From: Archegozetes longisetosus
Taxonomy: Eukaryota; Arthropoda; Arachnida; Sarcoptiformes; Trhypochthoniidae
Length of the DNA stretch: 64,000 nucleotides
Direction: 5' to 3'
Assembly: GCA_018873245.2 (NCBI GenBank)
Contig: JAEMBT020000006.1
Span: 9,755,855 to 9,819,854, forward strand
In this document: piece after piece, positions 11,623 through 21,770 of the stretch
Position numbering within the stretch: position 1 is the stretch's first letter
Layout of the letters: every line of letters starts with the position of its first letter
Notes under the pieces: model-generated
What the model was told of the DNA's origin: nothing
What the model saw: only the letters and a program-made list of their open reading frames with translations
Database searches by the model: none
Position numbers and translations under genes: made by a program

Positions 11623-13051
11623 TTATTCAAGAAATGCATTAATGTTGAAGTTTAATCTTAGCGATAATTCTTTAATAAAATCGAGAGTTACTGAATCTGA
11701 AATCTGAAACTTGGTTAGACTGGAAAGACTATTGTTTTTATTAGTGGAATGTATCTTGTGGATTAATTTTCTTGAAACTAATTCCTCAATCTGTGCGAAT
11801 ATCTTATTTGAAGCATCTGTTAATAAGTCGTCGTCGACGCTATTCTCAGCATTCAGTTGCAAAATAGATTTGTAGATATGAAGCATTCTTTCAAAACTGA
11901 ATGCTTTCGGACCATTACATTCCTTTTCTTCCGTCGTAACTTTTCGTTTTCTATCTTTTTTCTTTCCCTGATATTTAACAAAATACTTTTTGTCAGTTTT
12001 CACAGAATTGTATGAAGACAAATACGCAGAAATTAATAAGTACATGACACAAACTGGCAATTCAAGATTATCTACACTTTTATTGATAACTTTGAGCGGG
12101 ATTTGATCGATTAGTTGAATGAGAATCGGTTGAAACCGCTTATATAATTTTGCTGAATCTTTTGTTGTCATCTCTTCGGTGATGATCGGTTCGATATATT
12201 TAGTGAAGTTGGCTAAACAAAAATTGCGAATCTCACTCAAGTTGCGAGTGAACGAAGTCAATGTTTTCAGTATTATATTGACATAGCTGTAATTAAACAA
12301 TGCAAAAAAGCCAGTTAGATAACTAATTTCAGATAACTAAATCAATAGTTAATAATTTAAAATTGTAAAATTACAATTACTTTGAATAGAAGTCAATGTT
12401 ATATCCATTTGGGCAGTCTTTCAGCAGGATGGTCGACATCTGTTCGGTGGTATAATTAGTAAAATTAATTTGAATGGCAAAGGATGGATAGGAAGTGACT
12501 CGAGAGAACCATTCGAGAGATTGTCTCGATATGAAGAGACAAGAAATGTGACAGATATTATCTGTCAATTGTTCTAAGTTAGTAAAGGTAGTCATCAACT
12601 CATTGGTATTATTATTATTAGTAAACAAGTGTTCACTGTTATCGAAAACAATAACACATTTATTCATTGCTACTGATGAAGACAATTCTTTTATACCATT
12701 CTTATTGTCGTCAACAAATTGTCTTAAAATTGGTTTTAAGTTTTCGACCATATCTAAACAAGTGTTAGATCGGTTCACATTTAAATCAGTTTGGGATTCA
12801 TTTTTAGATTTCAATTGAGATAAAATAGTTTCGAAAATAATTTTGTTGTTAAAAACTTCTAAACAGTTAACCCATGCGTGAAATAAATTCAGTCGATTCA
12901 CCATAGCCTTAACCACCCCACTCTTTGCGGTGCTTCTTGGGCCGTAGACCACAATTGTTGGCCATGGATGAGATAAATATTCATAAAGTTGGTTGATTTG
13001 TGCTTCGCGACATAAATATAAACCATTGATTTGTGATAAAATTTCAGACAT
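11623..13051 (-). CDS. ORC5: Origin recognition complex subunit 5
   Basis: Subunit of the six-protein nuclear complex that marks replication origins and loads MCM helicase. There are two coding exons, 13051-12381 and 12286-11623, joined by a 94-nt GT-AG intron with matching phase 2, giving 444 residues (human ORC5 has 435). The N-terminal AAA+ half starts with GLYLCREAQ, has a Walker A region YGPRSTAKS near residue 35 and a Walker B region CVIVFDNSEHL. The splice junction reads DFYSNYVNIIL, matching the conserved DFYxxYxNILL of the family. The C-terminal half has ELPVCVMYLLISAYLASYN-like sequence (here LSSYN), KTDKKYFVK, a GPKAFSFERML block and VTLDFIKELSLRLNF. In Walker A the second Gly of GxxxxGK[ST] is Ala. 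The start ATG lies 256 bp from the divergent SF3B4 start. Confidence 0.95.
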
Positions 13052-13307
13052 TTCTTACATCTATTAATTGACTGATAACCATTTGAGTATTAATAACAAA
13101 ACTTTTTCAACACAAAAGACTTCAAACTTAACAAGCGGTGTAAAAGTGCAAAGTATGCCATCTATTGTTTGCATTCACTGGTAAGAATCACATTTCTTTT
13201 CAAACGCAAAACAACCAAAACGTGATCCAATCGAATATATCTAATAAATTGTCATTCTAATCAATTGATTATTTGTAACAGAGTTGAACAACTAGCATTA
13301 GTTAGCG
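13052..13307. promoter_or_regulatory. Bidirectional promoter region between ORC5 and SF3B4
   Basis: The ORC5 and SF3B4 start codons are divergent and only 256 bp apart, so both promoters and both leaders must fit here. The sequence is AT-rich with no obvious TATA box, which is common for housekeeping gene pairs. This is inferred from arrangement, not from a recognised motif. Confidence 0.65.
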
Positions 13308-14344
13308 ATGGCCGCGGGTCCGATTGCCGAACGCAATCAGGACGCGACCATTTACGTGGGAGGACTTGACGAGAAGGTGAGTGAAGCCATTCTTTGGGAA
13401 CTGTTCGTACAGGCTGGCCCCGTTGTCAACGTTCATATGCCTAAAGATCGAGTCACAGCTTCGCATCAGGGCTATGGCTTTGTTGAGTTTATGTCTGAAG
13501 AAGACGCCGACTATGGCATCAAAATAATGAATATGATTAAACTCTACGGGAAACCTATTCGTGTAAACAAAGCGTCGGCTCATCAAAAGAATTTGGATGT
13601 CGGCGCAAATATTTTCATTGGTAATTTGGATCCAGAAGTCGACGAAAAACTATTATACGATACGTTCTCTGCGTTTGGTGTTATTTTACAAACGCCTAAA
13701 ATAATGAGAGATCCTGAAACTGGTAACTCGAAGGGCTATGCGTTTATCAATTTTGCCAGTTTTGACGCATCCGATGCCGCCATTGAGGCCATGAATGGTC
13801 AATATCTATGTAATCGCGCCATTACTATCAGTTACGCCTTCAAAAAGACGCAAAGGGCGAAAGACACGGATCAGCAGCTGAACGATTACTAGCGGCGCAG
13901 AATCCGTTGGCTCAAGCCGACAGACCGCATCAACTGTTCGCTGATGCACCGCCAACTGCAACCGGAGCTGCACCGCAAGCGATGGCACCAATGCTTATGC
14001 CAATGGCTCCCCCAGCAGTTCCAACAGCAGCACAATTGGCTCCGATGCAGATGTATTACGGAACACACGACGAGGCCATGAATATGATGACAATGAATAT
14101 GATGGGATGGCAAATGCCTCCACACGCTCAGCCACCACCCCATCCACCTGCATCATTCATGCACTCTCAACCTCCTCCCCCACCGCCACAGTTCACTAAT
14201 ATGCCGCCTCCACCGCCGCCACCATTTGCTAACTTGCCCCCACCACCACCACCTCCTCCACCTCCAGGTTTGCCTCAATTTACAGCTCCTCCACCACCTC
14301 CTCCGCCGCCTCCACCGCCACCTCCTCCGCCAGTACAATCTTAA
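13308..14344 (+). CDS. SF3B4: Splicing factor 3b subunit 4 (SAP49), with a one-base frameshift
   Basis: Component of the U2 snRNP SF3b complex that binds pre-mRNA near the branch site. RRM1 covers roughly residues 13-91 (RNP2 IYVGGL, RNP1 QGYGFVEF). RRM2 covers roughly 100-180 (RNP2 IFIGNL, RNP1 KGYAFINF, ending ITISYAFKK). The tail is Met- and Pro-rich with a run of prolines to the end. The gene is intronless. The opening frame stops at 13892 after a tail foreign to the family. The expected continuation ([16 protein letters not shown], then [13 protein letters not shown]) lies in the -1 frame and runs to the TAA at 14342-14344. The break falls at a run of five A at 13842-13846, where six would keep one frame of 345 residues. 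Human SF3B4 is longer (424) because its proline tail is longer. Sequencing error is the likeliest cause. Confidence 0.93.
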
Positions 14345-14395
14345 TGACTGTTAATGTTTCATTTCCTATTATAAGCTCATTTATCTCTTAATGTC

Positions 14396-14401
14396 AATAA
14401 A
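14396..14401 (+). terminator. SF3B4 polyadenylation signal AATAAA
   Basis: AATAAA lies 52 nt after the SF3B4 stop codon on the same strand. Its presence argues for a normally expressed gene rather than a dead copy. Confidence 0.65.
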
Positions 14402-14744
14402 TGTTTATTATTATTTAAAAAGACAAGATTTTGTTGAAATCTATTTATACTCTAATTTATTTTTAACAATGATTTCAGTTATCTAAACAATAAATGAAGT
14501 GCTGATACAATAGTGTAATAGACTCTGAAGTGTATAGTCAACGAAGTATCTTTAAGATAATTATATTAATGAATCTAAGGCAAGGCATTAATTTTCTATC
14601 TATATAATTTACATTTACATAGTGTCTGTTTCGAATGGAGTTAACATGAAAATTAAAATCAAAAATGATGAGTATCTCTTAAATAGTTTGCATGGAATCA
14701 TCAATTATAGAGTATTTTGTCATTAATAACTACCAAAAAGATAA
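14402..14744. other. Convergent gap between SF3B4 and the Kv-beta gene
   Basis: A short AT-rich region that should hold the 3' ends of both convergent genes. Nothing else was seen in it. Confidence 0.5.
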
Positions 14745-16384
14745 TTATATATTTGACTCATTATTCCTGCTAGGATTGCTGGGCACAGTGTCAGGATTGC
14801 TGGGCACATCTTCTGGTCGAACGCCAGCCACAGAAGAGTTATGTCGAAGTCTCCGAAGAGATGGTTTATTCTCAAGAATCTTTTCAATTTCTTCAATGAG
14901 AGCTGCATTCAATTTGGGTACAATCTGTTAAAAGGAATGAGATTTGGTAAAGATTATAGCATAAATATGATTGTACGATAAAGTAATGAAACCTTAAGCG
15001 CATGAAGTTCTTGGTAGAGTTGATCGACAGTAATTGGCGCAATTAGCACACTGTTGACATTCTCATTCCTCAAGCACCAAGCTTAAAGGATAAGCCAAAG
15101 GGTTAAATGAAAGGTAGTATAAATTAGAAAACCAAAATGTAAAACTATGTCAATTACCAATAGTTAATTGAGTTTGATCGCAACCAAGTTTGTCAGCAAT
15201 CATTGAAAGTTCCAAATGTTTGTTATTTATTAGTAGATTTTCCTCATAACTAGGTGTTCGACGTTTTATGAGTTGAATGCCATCGTCATAGTTGAGAGAA
15301 TATGGTGACCAAACTATGCAACCAGTGCCGGTCTTATGGAACAATTCAGGCATATAGAGCTCCATTTTGTCTCTTGTAAACATATGATACTCCATTTGTT
15401 CACAAACAGGAGGCGGACAATTGAACTGACGAGCAATCGAAAAAGCCTCAGTGATGTGCATTGGAGCGAACCGAGAGGTACCTAAAGACAAATTAGTTTG
15501 ATTTTCTAGATTTGTTTGCGATCAACATAGAGTCGAGTCTCATAATTACAATAATCATTCTCTCATAGTTTAGTGAAAAAACTGCTCTCAGCTAATCAGA
15601 GCAAATAATCTTTGGAACAACTGAAACCTTATTATATTCAACACTTACCCCAATAAAATATTATCCCATTGTTAATCAAATAAGACATTGTCCGTACCTA
15701 ATAAAGAAGTTTTCAGACAAGTTCAGAAATTGGTCTCTTACAAAGCGTATAATACATGCCAGTTCTTCCATTGGACACAAGCCGTCGAGTTTGTTGATGA
15801 TCAAAATATCCAAATATTTCAGTTGTAATCTTTTGAGGGAAGCCTCAACGGCTTCAATGATGAACTTTCGTGAAAGACCTCCGCCATTATGAGCAGTGGG
15901 CCCGTTATACCAAAACAATTTAGTAGAAACTATATATGAACTTCTTTTCCAATTTTTCTTTTTCAAAATATTTCCGAGAACTATTTCGCATTTACCATTA
16001 GCGTAACCATCTCCCGTATCGAAGTAATTGACCCCATTTTCATAGGCCAATGTGACCAATTCTTCAGCTGTTTGTTCATTAATTCTAGTGCCAAAAGCGC
16101 TCCAAGCACAGAAGCCAATATTGGGCAATCTCAACCCATTCTTACCTAAATTTCTACTCAGAGCGAATTAAAAGATGAAATTAGAATAGATTTACGCAAG
16201 ATTGGGCCTCGTCTTACCTGTATTTCATAGCACTGAAACTACTGGGAGCGAAATTAGCAAATATTTCATAATGGGGTGATGACGGAGTGGCACTATATGT
16301 AGGAGAATTATGATCACCAATTGTCATATAAGTAAAATCGTTGATAATGTCACGGTTATCCATAGAATAACTTCTACTGCTCAT
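14745..16384 (-). CDS. KCNAB: Voltage-gated potassium channel beta subunit (aldo-keto reductase fold)
   Basis: Cytosolic NADPH-binding subunit that docks on Shaker-type Kv channels and tunes their gating; the Drosophila member is Hyperkinetic. Exons are 16384-16218, 16153-15742 (or 15760), 15697-15649, 15481-15158, 15081-14993 and 14924-14745, all in phase, giving 406 or 400 residues. The core opens with KYRNLGKNGLRLP. The reductase tetrad is visible: Asp in NYFDTGDGYA, Tyr in the same block, Lys in IVSTKLFW, and Asn in ILIINKLDG, matching the Asn used by Kv-beta proteins. Other signatures are VLGNILKKKNWKRSS, GLSRKFIIEA, FYWGTSR, CEQMEYHMF, MPELFHKTG, AWCLRNE and ILENKPSLR. The N-terminal 56 residues are Ser/Thr-rich and variable, as in this family. 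The loop after VWSPYSL is shorter than in vertebrate Kv-beta. The tail contains a 21-nt duplication (VPSNPDT then VPSNPSR). There is an in-frame stop upstream of the chosen ATG. Confidence 0.92.
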
Positions 16385-17287
16385 ACCTTGGCTTATACAC
16401 TTTCTATATACATGTACGTATATATCGTATTGAAGTGTTCATATATAGAAGTATTGATAGACAGAGAATTTTGGTGAAATTTTTAAAAATTCTTTATAAA
16501 TGTTACTTAAATTTCAATGTAAAATACATAGTCCTCAAATAGAACATACATTGGCATCGATTTAACACATTTTGCGCCTGTGCTTTGCATCAAGCGTTTC
16601 AAACGCATCTCACAGCTTTAAGCTTAACAAAGTTATATAAACTTACACTCATATCACCTTCGTTTTACATTATTAATTGAGAATTTGCATTTTATGATTT
16701 CAATTAAACAAACAAATACATCACATCGTTTTTTATAAGTTACTAATTATATAATAATATCATGAATGATTAGTAATCTTATTACCACACCGTTTGTCAA
16801 GGTTTAAAACTTAAAAGACATAATAGGACCCAATATACATTTGTACAGAATATTCGAAACAAGTTTTTGTTCCACAAGAATGTTGACATAACTTATGAGA
16901 TTAATCTAAATTTGTTTGTTGGAGCACTTATTTAAATAATACTATGAAAAAGCATTGCTGTACCAGTAAAACAATAACAATAATATCGGCAATAATATAA
17001 GCGAGAGAAAGTTACAAAAAAAAAGGTAATTAATAATAGAAATGTTTTACATTAATATTATTACGTCATACGTTATTCTTATATTAAAGTATACGACAAA
17101 TAAGTAATATTCTTACTTATTCTAAACAACAATTGTATTTTCTCATTAATTAGATACAAAGAAAGTGTTGCATTTCGTTTATCATATCCATTTGCCACTC
17201 GAAAAATTCCTTATCACAGCTTTAATTTATATTCTTTTAAAAACAAAGAAACTTTGGATAATTACACTTTTTAAGAAGACATAATTA
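16385..17287. other. Gap between the Kv-beta 5' end and zinc-finger gene 3' end
   Basis: About 900 bp holding the presumptive Kv-beta promoter and the 3' UTR of the next minus-strand gene. A TATATAG word lies a short way upstream of the Kv-beta ATG. No coding sequence or RNA gene was seen. Confidence 0.45.
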
Positions 17288-20200
17288 CTAGAATTTAAAT
17301 GAGTTGTTAACCAAATTTGAATTGTTAACAACTTCATTAACAGACACATTTTTGTTGATATCATTAAGGGATCCGATGGAAGAGGAAAGAGTTGTGGTAT
17401 TCATTTGAGAAGCATTAGTCACGAAACTATTGAGTGAAGCGATCGCATCTCTGTGGCGCTTCTCAGCTGCAGCACAACTCAATATAATTTGAGCTTCAAA
17501 TTGATGTTTAGCATCAGTTCTCATTTGTTCCATATGAGTTAGTAGTCCTTTGAAAAGAAGTGATAGTTTTTCATTTATTTATCATAGTTCAATTTCAATC
17601 TGATTGGTATATTTACCGATTTCTGTCGTAAAAACACTCGAACAAACATTACACGGCCATAAAGGAATAGAGGAGGATGAAGATGACGATGAAGTGGGAG
17701 ATGAAAGAGCTTCTGGATGTGCCTCCAGGTGTCGACGATAAGAGCCTTCGTTTTGATAGGACTTTCCACATATCGGACAAGTATACGGAGTAATAATTCT
17801 ATTTTCCCCTAAAGTAATCAAAAATATTTTTCAATCTTTCTATTTGAACAAACCATTGAGCAAATTATTACTTGAAAATCTTTGAGATTCAATGAAACCA
17901 TTATGTTCTTTCTTCAGATGGAGGGATATCTCATCAGTACTGGGAAGGATGAGATGACAAACAGGACACGAACCAACTGACTCGTCGAGGGCCGCAGTAT
18001 TCGAGTGCTTCTGAAGGAATAAATGATATATTATTAAGGCTAATACAAGTTACTATAAGCATTATATACCCAATAAGAATGTTAATTGTATTTAATCGGA
18101 TCAGATCTAAAATCTAGATTCTGGTCTAAGTTACAAGTGAAAAGAATGTCTATCTTGACAAATATATGCATTTAACTAAACATTTAATTTGTTTTTAAGC
18201 ATTAAATGATTGCATTTAATCAGAATTATACGGTTTTATTAAATAAGGGAAATGGCTATAATGTTAAAAATGCGCCAAACTTGTTTTTAATTACGATACG
18301 TCTGAACGAAGTGTTGGTTGTTTTGACCCTTAAGAAATCTAAAGTATGTTGAGTATAATTTGTGTGTAGTTTAGTTGGCAAAAGTTAATATTGAATGCAA
18401 TGAATAACTAAAATAGTGTAAATTTATTAATATAAAATCTAATTTGGACGATTGATTATAACGTTGAACTGACTTGAAAAGTCGTCAATATTGTAAATTA
18501 TGAGTAAAAATGGTCTAATTTATTTCAATTAAAAAGCAATTTAGATATTAAGCAGCGATTAATAGTTTTTAAACGAGTTAGAGTCTCTAAAGGAGATCTT
18601 AGAGAGGATGAGTCCATCTGCGCTAAAAAATAAGGGAAACGTATTTTTCATGTAGGCATTGACGCAGTAAAGAGTTGAAAATTTTTGCAAAATTATCTTA
18701 TTCATAGACATTTATTGAATAAGTTAACAATCAAATATCCATTGTCCAATTCATAATTCACTATCAATATGAGACATTAGAAAGAGATGAGAGAAAGTAG
18801 ATTTGAGAAACAATAAAAAGACAGTTGTAAATGGTATTTAGATGGTTTTTATATAATCTGTTTATCCCAGACGTGATTTCAAAAAATCAGACAGTGATGG
18901 GTGCGGTCTCATACCATAAATTTATTTGCTTTCAATTAATTGTGTCACTTATATCCTTCTTGACATCTAGTATTTTTATCAAAATAGCGCCTTCATTATA
19001 AAGTACCCGTATTTTAGGTGAATTATCGTAAAAACGTTTAGAATCAAATAATTAGTTATAATTGTAAAAGTTGACGAACTTGAGAGCAATGCAATGCCTG
19101 CGCTCTGAATGCTGTCTGACTTGTGAGCTGTCTATACATACGTCTAGAATAGAAACAGTATTTTTCAAATATGACACTAATCATACTTCATTTCTCGAAA
19201 ATATAGTAGATTCAATCATTATTACTGAAACTGAACCAAAGCTGAAGAGAAATCAGTTTGAGATAAGCTAGAGGAAGATTAGTTGTTTTGAATAGTATTT
19301 CTTATGAATATTAGTTATTTGAAATGCGAGATTTGCTTAACATAAGCCTTAATATTGTATTTTCCTCGTCTAGAAGTTGCATGATTTAAATTGAATAACT
19401 TATAAAAATCAAGGCCAGAGGACACAGAACTTTAATGAAGCACTGACTGAAATCTAAGAAAAGAGGACATCCAAAACTGTTATCTCGAAAGTTTCCTTTT
19501 AAAAAAACGAACTAAGTTTGAAAAAAGGAAATATTTTTTGTAGAGGAAGAGTTTAAACAGACTACGAGGAACAATTGCATCCTTGAATAAAGAGATAATT
19601 GAAAATAGAAATCAAAACTGGATGTTATTGCAGCTGATTTCGAGGTAGTAATTAATCAAAGCAGATGTGACGCCAATCAACACTTTTAACAGATTAAAAA
19701 TAAAAATTTTAAAAATTCAAATAAAAGCCAGTTAAAATTGTAACAAAAAACCAGCTACACAAATGATATTTTCAATTATTTCAATCAACAAATTGAAGCT
19801 TTGCTCTAATTTCTTATATAAAATATCAATGTCTGACACCAATAAATCAGTTTAGGAGGAAAAAAATCTAATAGACAGCTCATAAATATGATATCAAGTT
19901 ATGAAGACTTGCTTTTTTGTCAAGAAAACAGTTGATGCGTCAAAAGAAACAATAGCAATATGTTTGCAGGGAAAAAATATTTTCCTAACTGAAACGCTTG
20001 GCTATTATTTGAGATAATTAGAGGAATAATAGCAGTAGATTTGCATTAAGGTTATAATGAATTGGAAATGTGAAAAACCCAATGCAACGATTAAATTGAA
20101 AAAGTAAGAAACTCTGCTTTTGACTTAATTCCTACCAGTCTCTTATCTTAAAATCAAGAGTAACTCAAATTCATGTAATCTGTTATGCAAATCAATCTGT

Positions 20201-20916
20201 TGTAATGATTTAAATACCTTCGATTGATGTGTAGATAAACTGCTTTGGCCTTTGAATCCTTTTCCACAATGATTGCAGAGAAACTTTTTCTCAGAGTTTT
20301 TAGCAATTTTATCGAGAGAACAATGGCTTCTCATGTGTTGTTGTAAATTAGACAATTGAATGAAAGCTCGGCCACATTCAGGTACCGAACATTTGTATGG
20401 ACGTTCACCTGAAACAAGCAAAATTATAGTATGAAATAAGTAATATTAAAATAAGTATAACTAATGCTCAATAGGCAGACAAACTGAAAATAAGTCAAAG
20501 AATAGTAAAAGAGCAGCAAAAAGGCTTTGATGATCATAATGATAGATCTATATGAGCAAAGGGGGATAATCCTCGGCAGAGAGTCATAGACATAGTGAGA
20601 CACATCTACACACATTTGGTAGTCTTGATTGCCTAACAGTAGAGAAGAGTGGAGTATATCGACAAAAGCATCAATCACTGTCACTTTTTGCGAGCGCACT
20701 GGAGAAAAAATTAAAACATATATTACACACATTGGGACCTGCATTTCATGTTTCGCCAACTAACTATTCTTTCCATCGTATTCAACTAAACTTTCAGACC
20801 CGAATAACTTTTTCCACAACTTCAGCTAGCAATCATAGTTATAGTTAGGGAGAGAGTCATTGTCGAGCTTAGAGAGAGCAAGAGAGTCAGAGTGAGAAAC
20901 ACAATCATTGTCAGAC

Positions 20917-20987
<71 letters not shown>

Positions 20988-21770
20988 GAGGAATGAGAGA
21001 GCCATTCGAACAATGAGTGATAGAATGATAAGACTGTTTGATACCAATAGTTGTATATAACGGCACATCTTCTATCATCATGAGAGATCTGGTACTAAAC
21101 ATCACATTAGACCCAATATTAAATAGAAGAATAGAAAAGATTTTCTACGCTTGGGATTGAAGGTAATCAAGCCTTAGATAAAGCAAAAGTAGTGCCTCTT
21201 ATTCATAGCATGAGGTAATCAAGTGCTGCAAAATATCATCATTTCTACATTTCATGTGTTAAAACTCAAGAATTAGACATCAGTTTCTCTACTGACACGC
21301 TATACACAAATCAAAAACTATATCATCATTACATTAGAGGTCATTAAGCATTCATTTCATGCTAAATCTCTAACAATCTAAATATTTTCTAAGCATTTAA
21401 TTGCAGATGACAAGGCTTTAGGTAAAACTCTTGAGCCTTTTATATGCGGTTTTAGTTATAACTGATGAAAATGATTTGGGAAATTAAGATCAATGCAAAT
21501 TAAGACTAATGCAAGTTAAGATGATTGCAAATTTAGACCAATGTAAATTAAAGTGAATGCAAATAATCTCAAACTTTTACTACCTGTATGGAGTCGAGTG
21601 TGCTGCTGAACATGAGATAATTGTTTGAATTTTTTGTCGCAATAACTGCATTTGTATGGTTTCTCTCCAGTATGTATGCGATTGTGTTGAGCCAATTGGT
21701 GACTCGATGTGAATGACTTATTGCAGTGTTCGCAGGGATGAGACCGACGTATAGACAATGATTGAGACAT
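17288..21770 (-). CDS. Seven-finger C2H2 zinc-finger protein, relative of the rotund/squeeze group
   Basis: Predicted nuclear DNA-binding factor. Exons are 21770-21584, 20408-20218, 18010-17872, 17808-17617 and 17547-17288; phases agree, giving 322 residues from the first in-frame Met. Fingers in order begin [32 protein letters not shown] (a C-x4-C finger), [30 protein letters not shown] and [10 protein letters not shown]. Finger 4 is split by an intron so that its last His comes from the next exon (HQSK then KH). TGEKPY and TGERPY linkers join fingers 1-3. A Ser run separates fingers 6 and 7, and a helical stretch ([19 protein letters not shown]) follows finger 7. Fingers 2 and 3 closely resemble fingers 3 and 4 of the rotund-like gene upstream (QLSHxQQH, QLSNLQ.H). 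The true start may lie in an unseen upstream exon. I cannot name the ortholog; datilografo (dati) is a possibility. Confidence 0.85.
18011..20217 (-). other. Intron of the seven-finger gene
   Basis: A 2.2-kb AT-rich intron between the exon ending in HQSK and the exon beginning KHSN. No exon, RNA gene or clear repeat was found in it. Confidence 0.75.
20919..20984. repeat. (AG)n microsatellite
   Basis: About 33 AG units, purines on the plus strand, inside the 20409-21583 intron of the seven-finger gene. It produces the poly Ser-Leu frames at 20822-21105 on the minus strand, which are not genes. Confidence 0.97.

Noticed and set aside
13806-14338. Minus-strand frames rich in Trp and Arg
   Set aside because: They are the antisense of the Pro-rich SF3B4 tail.
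20822-21105. Minus-strand frames rich in Ser-Leu repeats
   Set aside because: They are the (AG)n microsatellite read as CT codons inside an intron.
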